DNA from: Bilabrum cf. latius | Lineage: Eukaryota > Bigyra: Bicosoecida > Bigyra > Bicosoecida | Length of the DNA: 64,000 nt | Reading direction: 5' to 3' | Assembly (NCBI GenBank): GCA_965178125.1 | Contig: OZ237740.1 | Location: forward strand, 1,116,001 to 1,180,000 | Shown here: piece after piece, positions 36,351 to 49,319 of the stretch | Numbering within the stretch: position 1 is the stretch's first letter | Layout: every line of letters starts with the position of its first letter | The notes under the pieces: model-generated | Told to the model about the DNA's origin: nothing | Seen by the model: the letters and a program-made list of their open reading frames with translations, nothing else | Database searches by the model: none | Position numbers and translations under genes: made by a program

Positions 36351-37280
36351 TCAAGCGCTCTTTCTTGTGCCCATGTACCGCCACATGTGCAAGACCTGCC
36401 ACACGGCGCACAAGACAAGCACAACAATCTGAGCTATCGACCACCACTTCACCCTGTCATTCGTTTTCTCCGTCTCGTCCCGGAACTCGATTTCCCTAGA
36501 CCTCTGATACTGCTGTTCTCGCTGGATGTCTACGGCTTTGTCGTTCAACTTTCTCATCTCGACTTCGAGGCTGGACAGGTGCTCCGTCTTCGCAACCTCG
36601 CTGTAGTCGATGGCCATCTCTCCGATATTGATGGTGAGATCAAACCTCTGCGCGCGCAAGGAATCGTAAAGCAAGGGATGCTGGGGACTTGCACTCGGTT
36701 GAGGCGCGCCGAGAGTCTGAACGCGACCCGAATGCGGATACTTACGAATGTTCGAGGAGACGACATCCATCGTGAGCTTCTCGTAGAAATGCAGATGGTG
36801 TGTTCACCCTGTTTCTGCGACGTAAACGCCACTTTTCCCTGCGAGACAGCGCACTACGAGCAGGTGACCACCAACCAATGCAACTAGCGACGCCCAAGCA
36901 CGGAGCATTCCGCAGCTCGACCCCTCCTCACCTTTGAATCAGCTTCTCTTGAAAGAACTTCGACCCCACTAGGATCCGAGACGGTCACCAAAACTGTCTG
37001 TGGGGGCCGAGGTGACGCATTGCTAGTGCTTGAAGCATGCAACTCAGTACAGGAGACACGAGGGATCAGCGGTGCGGCCACACGGGAAGCTACTCACGAC
37101 CTTTGAATCTGGGGATGCATTCGAAGCGTCAGGATTCTCGTACATGGCTACAACGAGCGTATCCATCGGTACCTCCTCGAGAAAACAGCGTCGCTTGCCC
37201 TCCTCGAGCTTAAAATACATGCCGTCCGCAAATGTCAGAGCACACGCAGCTAAAACAGCAATGCATAACCGGACCTACAT
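36351..37280 (-). CDS. p24/EMP24-family (TMED) cargo receptor of the early secretory pathway
   Basis: Four exons: 37280-37098, 36997-36932, 36838-36746 and 36647-36351 (TGA). The introns are 100, 93 and 98 nt, giving 212 residues, a normal family length. p24 proteins cycle between ER and Golgi in COPI/COPII vesicles. Seen: a signal peptide (M-UAG-VRLCIAVLAACALTF), the GOLD-domain start FKLEEGKRRCFLEEVP with its conserved Cys, and VAMYENPD. The next exons give VSDPSGVEV and VAFTSQKQGEHTICI with the second Cys, then NIGEMAIDYSEVAKTEHLSS. A coiled coil and the REIEFRDETEKTNDRVKWWS pre-membrane motif follow, then one membrane helix and a short basic tail. The second codon is TAG (37275-37277), directly after the ATG. 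All four exons and splice sites match the family without gaps. Confidence 0.9.
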
Positions 37281-37569
37281 TTTTGGAGATGTTTTGGTCC
37301 GTAAGTTTTGCGTGCCCGGAAGTAAAAATCGGAAGTCAAATTCAGTTTAGTAGAAACTACACGTTACATGACACCAGCCTGGTGCGCACAAAAGAATCCA
37401 AAAACGATAGTCATATTGATGCAACTGAAACTGGTTCGTAGTAGGAACGTGGGAATGGAATAGCTGCCACAAGGCTTGGCCCGCCGATATTGCTTCTAAG
37501 CGGCTGGCTTGCCATGCCAGCCAGCGGACCAGGCACCCTTAACCTGGTCGTGAGAAGGAGGGCTTCAGA

Positions 37570-38972
37570 TCAGGACGACATCCCCGATGCCGCCCCGCCT
37601 GTGGCTGCTCCCGATCCAGCGCCCGATCCACCCGCACTTGCCCCGACACTGCGCGGCGCCTCCACCCCGAAGCCGGGCACCACCACGACGCCATCAGTCC
37701 CAGCCAGCTCGCCGGGCCTGCACGAGTCCTGCAACCCGCCCGCGTCTGCCCTCCCGAAGAGCTGTTCCATGCACTTCATGATGGACTCCTTGTTGGAGCA
37801 GTCGGTCGCGAACTGCACCCTGCAACCCTCGCTCTTGGTCGACTCGCACCTACACTCCTTGATCTTGCCGTCCACGCCCCGCACGCTTCGCTTGGCGTCA
37901 CACAGGAACCCCAGGGCCCCCTTGCGTCGGACCTGCGGAAACTCCGGGTCCGGATACTCCTCGCCGTCCCGCTTTTTGCATATCCCGCAGAGCACTTGCA
38001 TGTCCAGCAGGTCCCTCCACCCCGTCCTGCGCTTGTCAAACCCACGGCTGCCATCTGCCATGCACGCCTCGGCCTTCTTGAGCCACATCGACTCGGAGTC
38101 GGGGTCTGCAGCTGCCTTTTTCAGGCACTCGGCGCACAGGGGCCGCGGCTGGAACTCGGCCCCGGGCGTGTTGCAGATGGTGCAGTTGCCTTGGACGCAC
38201 CTGCCGATGGGGCCGGCCGGAGGGGGCCACGCCGCGCGCATCACCAGATGCATGCAGGACGACGCGTTGAACCCGACCTCACGCATCGTGGTCTTGTCTC
38301 CTAGCGCGAGTCCTCGGAAGATGACCTGGATGAGGTGCAGCGCAATGCCGCGCTGCTCGCTCAGCGCCTTCTTGAGCTCGCCTACTGTGTGGTCCTTGTG
38401 CACGCTTACGGTGATTGTATGCCCGATATTCGTCTTGATGCCCCCGCGAATGCGCCCGGGAGCCAGAGTAGCGTCCAATGGTGGTGTACTTGATCCCGGT
38501 GTTGCGTCTATGGGGCTCGCCGCAGTCGAGCCTGCCGGATCACCTGAGGCAGCAGTGGACTGGAACGCCTTGCCTTCGTCTCCTACCCCATCCCAAGCTG
38601 GGATTATTCCGTCAGGCCACAGGGGGGATCTATCACGGGCAATCACTACCATTGTCGATATGTTGCCCAGCCGTAGGCTTCGTATGGTCACACTATCATC
38701 CAATTTGTTTTGGTGGTGGACGAACATCATGTCTACATCTCGGCGGAGAGCCCTCTGCGCATTGCAATGGATTATTAACTCAATGATAATCTTGAAGTAT
38801 GAGCACCCAAGAATGGATTTGAGACGCTGGTATCGATCTTGTAGCAACGTACCGTAATTGCCTTTCTCAGTCCCCCAATCGTCCCATCCTTTAAATAAGT
38901 GAAGGTACCCGAGACCGCGCCACCTATCGGATCTTTCAAGGCGATGCTCTAAGTCCCCACTGCGGCACACAT
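37570..38972 (-). CDS. Tandem ubiquitin-like domain protein with Cys-rich domain
   Basis: Two exons, 38972-38853 and 38754-37570 (TGA), with a 98 nt intron (GTACGT...GCGCAG); 434 residues. The first ubiquitin-like fold spans the intron: FTYLKDGTIGGLRKAIT, then MMFVHHQNKLDDSVTIRSLR. The second is TITVSVHKDHTVGELKKALS...QVIFRGLALGDKTTM. Next comes a Cys-rich zinc-binding region (CTICNT, PLCAECLKK, VLCGICKK, ECRCES). The layout recalls the UBL-RING0 part of parkin, but no RING1/IBR/RING2 follows, so E3 activity is not claimed. A Gly/Ala-rich tail ends the protein. Codon 8 is TAG (38949). The start is chosen because upstream sequence in this frame is not domain-like and the first UBL begins soon after. 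Confidence 0.65.
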
Positions 38973-39700
38973 GTTGCAGGTGTATTTGTGCTGGCGTTCT
39001 GGCGAAAATACGGAACTGGCCGCTACAGGCTGCGCGGCGTTGCACATTGACCACCCACTGCCCTGATGAAGTGGCAAAGCCAAGTACGGTTAGGGCGTTG
39101 ACGCGCCAAGGCAACCAGCCAATTCAAAAATACCACTCTTCCATATGATTTAGGAACATTACAGCAATGCTCATTCCGACCCAAGTCTCTTGGCAGGGCG
39201 ATTCCGGACCGGCGGCTAGAAGAAGTGGTACTTGCGGAGGCAACTTGTACAGCTCGCCGACGAGCTAGCTCGTGCAACTGCATCCAGAGTAATAGTGCGG
39301 GCTGGATCAAGAGCCGTGATTTATGGTGCAAAGAGCATCGCCACAGCCGAGCTGCAGCTTGAGGTGGCAGTGAGGTGCACTGCAAGCAACTGCAAAGATG
39401 ATAGTCTACACTGTGGTACAATTGGCCGTCATCTAGCCGGTGCGAGCGTTGCCTTCTCATGCATGCTCTATTTACTACATCAGCCGCCACCGCCGCCACA
39501 ACCAACATTAAACAAAGAAGATCGCTTCGCAAGGATCGTCCGGAGCAACTAAACTTGCATCGCCTCACCGCCACCACCCAAACAATGGCTAAGACAATTT
39601 CAAGCTCTTGAACCTTTTTCTTTTGTTGATTCAGTTTAAGACAGGCCGAAAAAACCACGGTAAATCCTCGAGCAACCGCTGCCGAGGTGTCACAAGTCAT
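38973..39700. other. Intergenic region between divergent genes
   Basis: It separates the ubiquitin-like gene (minus) from the repeat-rich gene (plus). A 228-codon open frame on the minus strand (39709-39023) has protein composition unlike its neighbours and no recognisable motif. Nothing else is supported. Confidence 0.4.
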
Positions 39701-42616
39701 ATGGCTCAAATGGAAGACGACTCCAGAGACAGCAGCGACTTGAAATGCGACGCGATCGCATTTTGTCTTCAGTGCTTATGTTTAGACGCAACCGAACCCG
39801 AGAGAGCGAGTCTCGTGAACTGTGCATCTCCCGAATGGATTCGTGCGCTTGAGTTTAAAACTGGCTGGCCAAGCTATCTGGATTCGGTGGGGAGTTTCTT
39901 AGCACATGCATCAAGACAGAAGGTTCACGACGAGTAGAGCTGCCTTGGGTTGCACGCGCTTGCTTTAGTCTCCATGCTGCGACTGCAAGCTGTCATTGCT
40001 GATGCGTGCACCCGACTAGACTATGCGGTGCATGCAACGTTTGGATTAGACCAGAACAAATCAGGAACGGATTCAGAAACAGCTCACAGCCTAGACATTA
40101 GTGTAGAGCCCGGCTGGTTGTCGATCGTCGTAGCTGAGTCTAGAACCGGAGACCTCATTCGATCGGCAGCAAGGCAGCTGCTCGCAAGGTCACATGCTAG
40201 TGGCCACCACACCCGATCCAGCACCACTTTCAGGCCAGATATCGCATAGGATGCTGACATGCAGGCAAGCCCTAATTAGCCCACGGGAAGCAGCAGCCTC
40301 GCGGACCGCCGCGCGGCTGGACGGAGCGCCCTCGCTCTTTGGCTCGCGAGCTGCGAGGCGCTCGAGCAGGCAGCCATCGGCTCTAACGGCCACGGAAGTG
40401 CCGCACCGACACAAGGCAGCAAACGTACCCCCAGGCATGCCATGCTCGCCGCCGCCCAGGCCCCCGCATTGGCGAGCAGGGGAGAGTGGGATGCATCCAG
40501 GCCTGCACCTGTCGGCTCCATACGGCGGAGGGTCGGCGCACCGCTGCCACTGCCACTGCCACTGGCGGTGGGCTCTTCCGCGGCAGCTTCGGCAGGTCCT
40601 AGCGGTGCCACCGCATCGTCCGCTTCTTCATCGTCATCATCTTCCTCTGCTGGTGCTGGTGCTGGTGCTGGTGCTGGTGCTGGTGCTGGTGCTGGTGCTG
40701 GTGCTGGTGCTGGTGCTGGTGCTGGTGCTGGTGCTGGTGCTGGTGCTGGTGCTGGTGCTGGTGCTGGTGCTGGTGCTGGTGCTGGTGCTGGTGCCGGTGC
40801 TGGTGCTCATAGGGCAGGTTCCTTTGAGTACACCCAGGCCCTGCCTGCCACAGGTGCGAGCCACGGGTCCCGCGGCACTCCGGACAGAGCACATGCTGCT
40901 GTCGGAGGCACCGCTGGCAAGAAGAGAAGCAGCTCTCCCTCGATGGCTGAGCCTGCTGCAGTCGGGGCTAGCGATTGCGTGGAGGCGGGTTCCGATGCGC
41001 GGGCTCGAGAAGCTGATGATGGGGGTAGGAACGTCGATATAAGTGGGGGTGTCGATGGGGAGGAGGTTGGTGCTTCTGCTGGCGCACTGGACGGTGGGGT
41101 GGTGGAGCTAGCTACTGGTGGGGATATCATCCACCTCGGGCTGGTCGCACCCCTGGACCGGCCTTCGGGATTATCGCCACACGGCACTGCCTCAGCCCCG
41201 GTAGACGAGTAGGGGCCAAGAGCCAACGCGGGCAGACCCATGAGGAGCGGGAGGGGGGGTGGTAGGCCGCGGACTAGCCCCAGGGGGGGTGGTAGGCCGC
41301 GGACTAGCCCCAGGGGGGGTGGTAGGCCGCAGACTAGCCCCAGGGGGGGTGGTAGGCCGCAGACTAGCCCCAGGCTGTCCAAGCGGAGACGGACCGGAAA
41401 TGGAGAGGCCGTGGAGGCACAGAAGGAAAGGGGTGCTCCCGTGAGTTCGGATGCAGGGCACGGTGGTGCACCATCAGCCGGTGCCGTGGTCACGCTTGGG
41501 ATGGTGGACCACCTGGTGACCCACGCGGCTGCCGCAAGGGCGCTGGCGAGAGGGGCTAGCTCCGGTCCAGGGCAGGAAGGGGCCTCCCAGGAGGCGTGGA
41601 GCCAGGTTGCGATGGAGGCGATGTCAATGGGCGCTGGATCGGCGCCTGCAGCTCTTGGAGGGTCAAGCCCAGCCAGCGGACTCGACTCTTCACCCAAGGG
41701 CAAATAGGCAGCCAGCAGCCAGCGCACCGGAGTGAGCGGCTCGCAGCCCGCCCTCGCGCACCTGTCTCCGTCCCTGTCCCCCTCTGGCAGGGGGAGGGAT
41801 AACAGCGACGACGGCAACGATGGTACTGAAGGAGCAAGTCCCAATGGCGCTGGTGGCATCTAGGCTGGTCGCAAGCGTCCCAGGGAACAGCGTTAGCTGG
41901 CCAGCGCTCCGGCCGCTGCTCCTCTCGATGCCTCGTAGCCAGGCGATGATTTTGACTCCGAGTTCTGTGCGGGTCGGCTGGGGCCGGTCCTGAGCGTGGA
42001 GCATGCCGCACTGGTGGCCAAGCACGCTCTGGCGCTGCATGAGAGTGACGAGTGCGGGTCGGACGGAGCAGGCCGCGGGCAGGCAAGCAGCCAGGACGGC
42101 GCCGAAGCCGCTTGGGGGGGGCGTGCACGGGGGAGAAGAAGGCGCAATGGAAGCAGCAGTGGTGGCAGCGAGGACAGCGGCGGTGAGGAGCAGCGCGGAG
42201 AGGCCCAGCGCGGTGTTGGGGCCTCCTCGGAGGGACACGAAGTGGGGGGGCGGTTCCGCTGGCTGGATGAGAACGGCGCCGCGCTTTGCCTCGTGGACGC
42301 CTGGGTGTTCGCGATCGAGGGCACGCTGCTGTCGAGGCATGTGGCTGGGCGACGGGTGGCTGCTGGTCGTTGCAACGGGGGGGCACATGGTGTCGGATTG
42401 TCAGGGCCTGCTGGTGGCAAGGCGGGGGGTCTGTCTCCCGGCGAGCTGGATCGGCTGCGGTCCATGGCGGGGCTGATGCAGGCGCAGGTGCCCTTGCTGT
42501 GGGGGCTCGCGGCGGGGCGACTGGGGGTGGAGGTGGAGAGGAGGATGGCGCTTGGGGGTGGAGATGGGGACGGAATTGGAGATGGGGACAGGGGTGATGG
42601 CAGTGTCGAGAAGTGA
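39701..42616 (+). CDS. Unrecognised, repeat-rich, probably nuclear protein
   Basis: 971 residues from ATG 39701 to TGA 42614-42616, with eight in-frame TAGs read as Gln (39935, 40247, 40277, 41210, 41705, 41861, 41894, 41936). The N-terminal 150 residues look globular and helical (MEDDSRDSSDLKCDAIAFCL...LDATEPERASLVNCASPEW). Then come a long Gly-Ala dipeptide run, Ser-rich segments, and four tandem 10-residue repeats of the type SPRGGGRPRT next to a KRRR basic patch. A second possibly structured block follows (FCAGRLGPVLSVEHAALVAK). The basic patches suggest nuclear location or nucleic-acid contact; this is inference. No family is recognised. The absence of TAA/TGA over 971 codons, and the Gln-compatible TAGs, are the evidence for one gene. 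Confidence 0.6.
40649..40806 (+). repeat. GGTGCT hexanucleotide array
   Basis: About 26 copies of a GGTGCT hexamer with almost no interruptions encode a Gly-Ala run. The opposite strand gives a long open His-Gln frame, which is an artefact of the repeat. Confidence 0.95.
41251..41373 (+). repeat. Four tandem 30-bp units
   Basis: The repeat of period 30 contains GGTGGTAGGCCGC and encodes the decapeptide SPRGGGRPRT/QT. The copies differ at one position (G/A), giving Arg or Gln. Confidence 0.9.
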
Positions 42617-42643
42617 CGTGCTTGAGGTGCCGTGCGCGGAGGA

Positions 42644-42660
42644 GGGGGGGGGGGGGGGGG
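42644..42660 (+). repeat. Poly-G tract (17 G)
   Basis: A run of 17 G lies just after the repeat-rich gene and before the 3' end of TBCA. The run may be inexact because homopolymers are prone to sequencing error. Confidence 0.7.
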
Positions 42661-42760
42661 TGGCTCCTTGGTTGAGGACCGAGGCACCTGTTCCTCGGGA
42701 GGTAGCACGCAGGGGTAATGGTGCTTGCTTGAATCCATGAATCTGGCCCGTCTGCATTCG

Positions 42761-43435
42761 TCACATCTCGTCCTCCCCGATCTCGTCCTCGGCATCGGCC
42801 GCTGCAGGGGCCGCCGCTACGGGGGCTGCGGCAGGGGCGGCAGCTGCTGGGTCCGCGGCAGAGCCATCCCCAGATCCACCTGCAGCCGCGCCGGCGGCCA
42901 CAGGTGCGGCCGCGGCGGCGGCCGGCGATGGGGCCGCAGCTGCAGGTGCGCCGGCCTCCTCTGGCTTGATGCCCGCTGCTACTTCAGCCAAGATTGCCTT
43001 TGCCTTCGTCAAAGCTTCTGTTCCAGCAACTCCGGCCTCCTCTTCGACATCCTCCACGGTTTCTCGCAGCTATCTTGTGAATTGTTTCAGCCTGCGCTGC
43101 GTGTCAGGTACCATCATCTCGCTTTCGTCGAGCACCTCGCCGTACTTCTTGATGTCGTACTCGTCCGCCCCTTCCATTCTCATCTTCTCGATCTTTGCTC
43201 GATTCTCATCGACTTCCTTGAAATAGCCTCTCAATTCTTTGACAAGCCTGCGAGGAAAACCTGGAGCACGCCGTGCACGGTACGGTTACACTGTGGAGTA
43301 TGCTGCCGGCGACGCCGCCCGGTGGCGGCAGCGATCTCACCGCTCTACAGTTCTTGTCTGGATCACAAGTTTCTTCGTAGGGTCGGCAGCAGCCTTTGTC
43401 TTGCCAAACTTTCTTTTTGGGGCCGCAGATGCCAT
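42761..43435 (-). CDS. TBCA: Tubulin-binding cofactor A
   Basis: Two exons, 43435-43341 and 43247-42761 (TGA), with a 93 nt intron (GTGAGA...CTCGCAG); 193 residues. Cofactor A is a small helical chaperone that holds beta-tubulin during dimer assembly. The conserved core is present: LVIQTRTVERLVKELRGYF across the junction, then IEKMRMEGADEYDIKKYGEV, LDESEMMVPDTQRRLKQF and TR-UAG-LRETVEDVEEEAG. The TAG (43070-43072) lies inside the third helix. The C-terminal 70 residues are an Ala/Pro-rich acidic extension that standard TBCA (about 110 residues) lacks. Start ATG 43435 precedes a Lys-rich leader. Confidence 0.87.
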
Positions 43436-43575
43436 GTTTATGCCGGTATGTGGGCGTCTTGAGCCGGGTTCGAAACGGCAAGGCAGCAAAACCCGGAACC
43501 CACAAACCAGAGTTGAGGCGGGATCGAGCGCGCAGTAGGTTCAATAGAATCACTCATTGCACATCATGCATTATA

Positions 43576-45807
<2,232 letters not shown>

Positions 45808-45887
45808 ATTTTGCTTGTACGCAGCTGCCCCGAGTGCCCCGACAATAAACCACATTTCTCCATCCGTCGCAATAATCACTCGCAACA

Positions 45888-47278
45888 ATGGGACGAAAAG
45901 CAACTCCCAGACTATTCGGGCGGGCCTCTGTGGCCATGGAAGACCAGGCTGCGAATGATGGGACGCAGTCTCTAATTCGAGGGCGTCGAGGGGCTGCTGC
46001 ACCCGGCCTTGCGACGGAAGATGCGCACGACGTGGAGAATGGCGGTCGACGTGGGCAAGCTGCAGACGCTACGCCTGCAGCCAGAATTGTAATCACACCA
46101 GTCGATATAGAGTTGGACCAGCAATAGACATATGATTATGTCAGAGATGGTCTGGCGAAAGCGTGGCGCGTCAGTGCTCGGCTGGTCCGTCACCGAACAG
46201 CCATGCCAGTCATTCTGATGCTATTCTCGGCTGGGTTCGCTGGCCTGATAGGCTACATCGGCTTGACGCACGACACTACAGGGGCAATCATTGCAGGATG
46301 TGTCTTGATTGGTAAGCGCTGCTTGCAGTTTAATTGAACGGGCCAGGGCCCGCCGGCCCACGGTCACTCGTACAGCAATCCTATCAATCCTCTCGCCCAA
46401 CAAACCTCGCAGTGTTATTGCTTGCGCTAGTTGCGGTACGAATATATGTTCACTTTGTAGGAGGAGCTGGGGGCAGGTAGCGATACGGGGGCATGGGCGG
46501 GGACGATGTGTTTGACGCGGCCGGCGGACTGGATCTGACCAATCCAGACATTCGGCGGCAGGTGGAGCTGGCGCAGGCCATGGCACGAGGTGGCAGGGGG
46601 GTACCGGGCTTCGGCCCCATGATGGGTCGAATGGACGCGCAGCACATGCAGCTGATGCGGCGCGAGGGCGATTTCCGTCCGGAAGACTACGAGAGGCTGC
46701 TGGCCCTGGACGATGGTGACACGCCTACGCGCAGGCTAAGGGCCGCGAGCGCGATGGAGCTGTCCAGGCTGCCAGTGTTCCGATACAGCCCGCCGGACGC
46801 GGGCCGGGAGAAACCGACGAAGCCGCCGAGCCTTCCCCCTCCTGGCGGGCCCTCGACAAGCGGGACAAGTGCGAGTGGGACAAGTGGGACAAGTGCGAGT
46901 GGGACAAGCGGCGGGGCGGTGGCAGCGAGAGGCGCGCCCAAGTCTTCGTCCTCGCCCTCCTCGTCACTCTCCGCGAGTAGCAAAAGCAATGGCAATAGCA
47001 GAGCCAAGGGCGAGGGCGAGGACGAGTCGAAGGGCAAGTGCATGGTGTGCCTGGAGCACTTCGAGGCGGGCGAGCAGCTCAAGATGCTCCCCTGCCTCCA
47101 CTACTTCCACGAGGACTGCGCGGACAAATGGCTCGTGGAGAAGGCGGTGTGCCCGGTGTGCATGAACTCGATCAGGGGCGAGGAGGAGGAATAGGACGGG
47201 GACACGAGGGCGCTGGAAGCCAGAGGGGCCGCGGCCGCTGCAGTCGGCGGAGCTGCACCCCCCGCGGAAGGCCCGTGA
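45888..47278 (+). CDS. Membrane-anchored RING-H2 protein, probable E3 ubiquitin ligase
   Basis: Two exons, 45888-46311 and 46413-47278 (TGA), with a 101 nt intron (GTAAGC...CGCAG); 429 residues. Two membrane helices flank the splice junction (MPVILMLFSAGFAGLIGYIG and IAGCVLI joined to VLLLALVAVRIYV). A Ser/Gly/Thr-rich linker follows, then the RING-H2 finger: CMVCLEHF, LPCLHYFHEDC and KAVCPVC, with all C3H2C3 ligands. RING-H2 proteins recruit E2 enzymes, and membrane placement suggests work at ER or endosome. TAGs: 46125 (after CAG CAA, giving Gln-Gln-Gln), 46478, and 47192. A standard reading would stop at the last one, which here leads to a 27-residue Ala-rich tail. Confidence 0.8.
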
Positions 47279-47600
47279 GTTGAAGAGGGACGTAGCACGC
47301 CATGGGTAACGCAGATAAATTTAGTAACCTTGAGATGACACTAGTACTCTGTGCATCCGCTTGATCCGACCCCACGTTCGTGGCCGAGAGGGTGTGACGA
47401 GCTCGCTCCAGACTTCTCTCCGGTGGGCCAGTCAGTCACAAATTCGAGCGCATTTCGCGATGCATCGCGGATTTTCCCGTTGTTTGTCATAGCTAGCATC
47501 CAGATGCATCCGCCAGACCTCAGTATGCTCGCGCACAAACCTCCCTTAGCTTCCTAAGCTTCGGGTACAGTCGCTCCACGCAAGCAAGCCAACGTCTGCC

Positions 47601-49238
47601 ATGTCTACGTCAGCCGCGACTTCTGCGGATGCAGAGTCGGCCGAAGTGGTAGCAGACAAGAAGTATTATGATGTGCTAGTGGTTGGCGGCGGCGTTGCTG
47701 GCAGTCTCGTGGCAGCCCTGGCGGGATCGCAGACAAGCCTCCGAGTTGGTATCGTAGATCCGAAGCCTCTGCCGGACTTGAACGCCGTTCGCGAGATGGA
47801 ACAGCCGGATATTAGAGTGTTTGCCATAACACCAACGTCTGCCGGGATAATTGATAAGGCAGGTGCTTGGGAGACGGTGCAAGGCGTCCGGGCGCCTCGT
47901 TTCACCGAGATGCAGGTTTGGGAATCCACCGGCGGAGGCCACGTGCGATGGCAGCAGGATGACTCGCCCGAGGGATACTTGGGTTACATTGCTGAGAATC
48001 GATTGCTGCACGCCGCAATCTCGGACCGGCTGCAGGAGCTGCAGGCGGAGGGCCGAGTGGACGTCCTCCCGCCGGCCAGCCTCTCCAGCCTCAGCCTGCC
48101 GGGGGCGGAGGGCGACGGCAGCACCGCTGCCCCGTTCGCAGAGGTCGAACTGGACAGCGGCGACCAGATCCAAGCGGCCCTGGTGGTGGGCTGCGACGGC
48201 GGCAACTCCCAGGTGCGTCGCCTGGCCGGGGTGGGCACTTGGGGCTTCGACTACGAGCAGCGAGGGGTGGTTGCAACCGTCAAGACGCTGCGCCCGCACT
48301 CCACGGCCTGGCAGCGATTCCTACCCTCGGGTCCCCTGGCCCTGCTGCCCCTGTGGGACGAGTACAGCTCAATCGTGTGGAGCTGTCCCCCCGAGCAAGC
48401 CAAGGAGCTGTCCTCCCTCGAGGGGCCAGAGCTGGCGGATCGGATCAACGCCGCTTTCGCCACCCCGCCCGCGTCCCAGCGACAGCTGGAGGAAGAGGCG
48501 GAGAAGCAGCGGCGGGAACTCGCCCAGCTGCAGCAGATGCTTCAGATGGCCGGGCGGTTCATGGGGCAGGCAGACAACAAGCTGCAGCAGATGGCGAGCA
48601 TGCTCGGGGGCACAGCCGTGCCTGCCTTCCAGCAGCCGCCTACGGTGGACGAAGTGGTGGGCAAAGCGGCGTCCTTCCCCCTGCGGATGCAGGGCTCTGT
48701 GGAGTACGCCCGCCCGCGGCTGGCTCTGGTGGGCGACGCCGCTCACACAGTGCACCCCCTCGCGGGGCAGGGCCTAAACCTGGGCATTGCCGACGCCGAC
48801 AGCCTCGTGCGTGCGCTGGCGCAGGCCCAGAGCGAGGGCGCGGACGTGGGCACCATGGGAGTGCTGGGTGGGTATGACAAGGAGCGGCGCGCGCAGGTGC
48901 AGACGATCCAGTTCCTGCTGGACACGATCAAGCGGATGTTCGCAGCTGGAGGCGGTGACGCTGGGCCGGCCAGCCTGGTGCGATCCATGGGCATGCTCAT
49001 GCTGAACTCGACCAAGCCGATCAAGACAGAGATGGCGCGGCTGGCCATGGGCGGGGGCGACCCCCGGATGGTGGGCAAGCTGCAGGACGCGATGGAGAAG
49101 GCGCAGCAGGGGATGGGCAAGCTCGGGGGGCTGGCCAGCATGCTGGGAGGGGGGCCGGGGGGCAGCCAGCAGGGCGGGGCGGGAGGCCTCGGGGGGCTGC
49201 TCGGCAAGATGGGAGACATGCTGGGCAAACGCAAGTGA
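47601..49238 (+). CDS. COQ6: COQ6-like FAD-dependent monooxygenase of ubiquinone synthesis
   Basis: 545 residues, one exon, ATG 47601 to TGA 49236-49238. UbiH/COQ6 enzymes hydroxylate the ring of the ubiquinone precursor, in eukaryotes on the mitochondrial inner membrane. Seen: the FAD-binding VLVVGGGVAGSLVAAL near residue 26; ...GYIAENRLLHAAI; the VGCDGGNSQVRRLAGV dinucleotide motif; and the second FAD motif LVGDAAHTVHPLAGQGLNLG. A Gln-rich coiled segment is inserted before that last motif (QRQLEEEAEKQRRELAQLQQ). The C-terminus is Gly/Met-rich and unusual for the family. This is the only gene in the window without a single in-frame TAG. No clear targeting peptide is seen. Confidence 0.88.
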   Translation: MSTSAATSADAESAEVVADKKYYDVLVVGGGVAGSLVAALAGSQTSLRVGIVDPKPLPDLNAVREMEQPDIRVFAITPTSAGIIDKAGAWETVQGVRAPRFTEMQVWESTGGGHVRWQQDDSPEGYLGYIAENRLLHAAISDRLQELQAEGRVDVLPPASLSSLSLPGAEGDGSTAAPFAEVELDSGDQIQAALVVGCDGGNSQVRRLAGVGTWGFDYEQRGVVATVKTLRPHSTAWQRFLPSGPLALLPLWDEYSSIVWSCPPEQAKELSSLEGPELADRINAAFATPPASQRQLEEEAEKQRRELAQLQQMLQMAGRFMGQADNKLQQMASMLGGTAVPAFQQPPTVDEVVGKAASFPLRMQGSVEYARPRLALVGDAAHTVHPLAGQGLNLGIADADSLVRALAQAQSEGADVGTMGVLGGYDKERRAQVQTIQFLLDTIKRMFAAGGGDAGPASLVRSMGMLMLNSTKPIKTEMARLAMGGGDPRMVGKLQDAMEKAQQGMGKLGGLASMLGGGPGGSQQGGAGGLGGLLGKMGDMLGKRK

Positions 49239-49287
49239 GTGAGTGGTCCGGCTGGCTGACTGCAGCATAGACTGGTGTGTTGGTAGA

Positions 49288-49319
49288 TTGGTTGGTTGGT
49301 TGGTTGGTTGGTTGGTTGG
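49288..49319 (+). repeat. TTGG tetranucleotide repeat
   Basis: Eight copies of TTGG lie in the 285 bp gap between the converging COQ6 and transporter genes. Nothing else is seen in this gap. Confidence 0.9.

Noticed and set aside
39023-39709. 228-codon minus-strand ORF
   Set aside because: Composition is irregular, no domain is seen, and it overlaps the start of the ubiquitin-like gene in another frame.
40599-40894. Long His-Gln and Ser-Thr open frames on the minus strand
   Set aside because: They are the reverse translation of the GGTGCT hexanucleotide array, with no flanking domain.
43465-43510. tRNA-like T-loop (GGGTTCGAAACGG)
   Set aside because: No matching D-arm, anticodon arm or acceptor pairing could be found around it, and it lies just upstream of TBCA.
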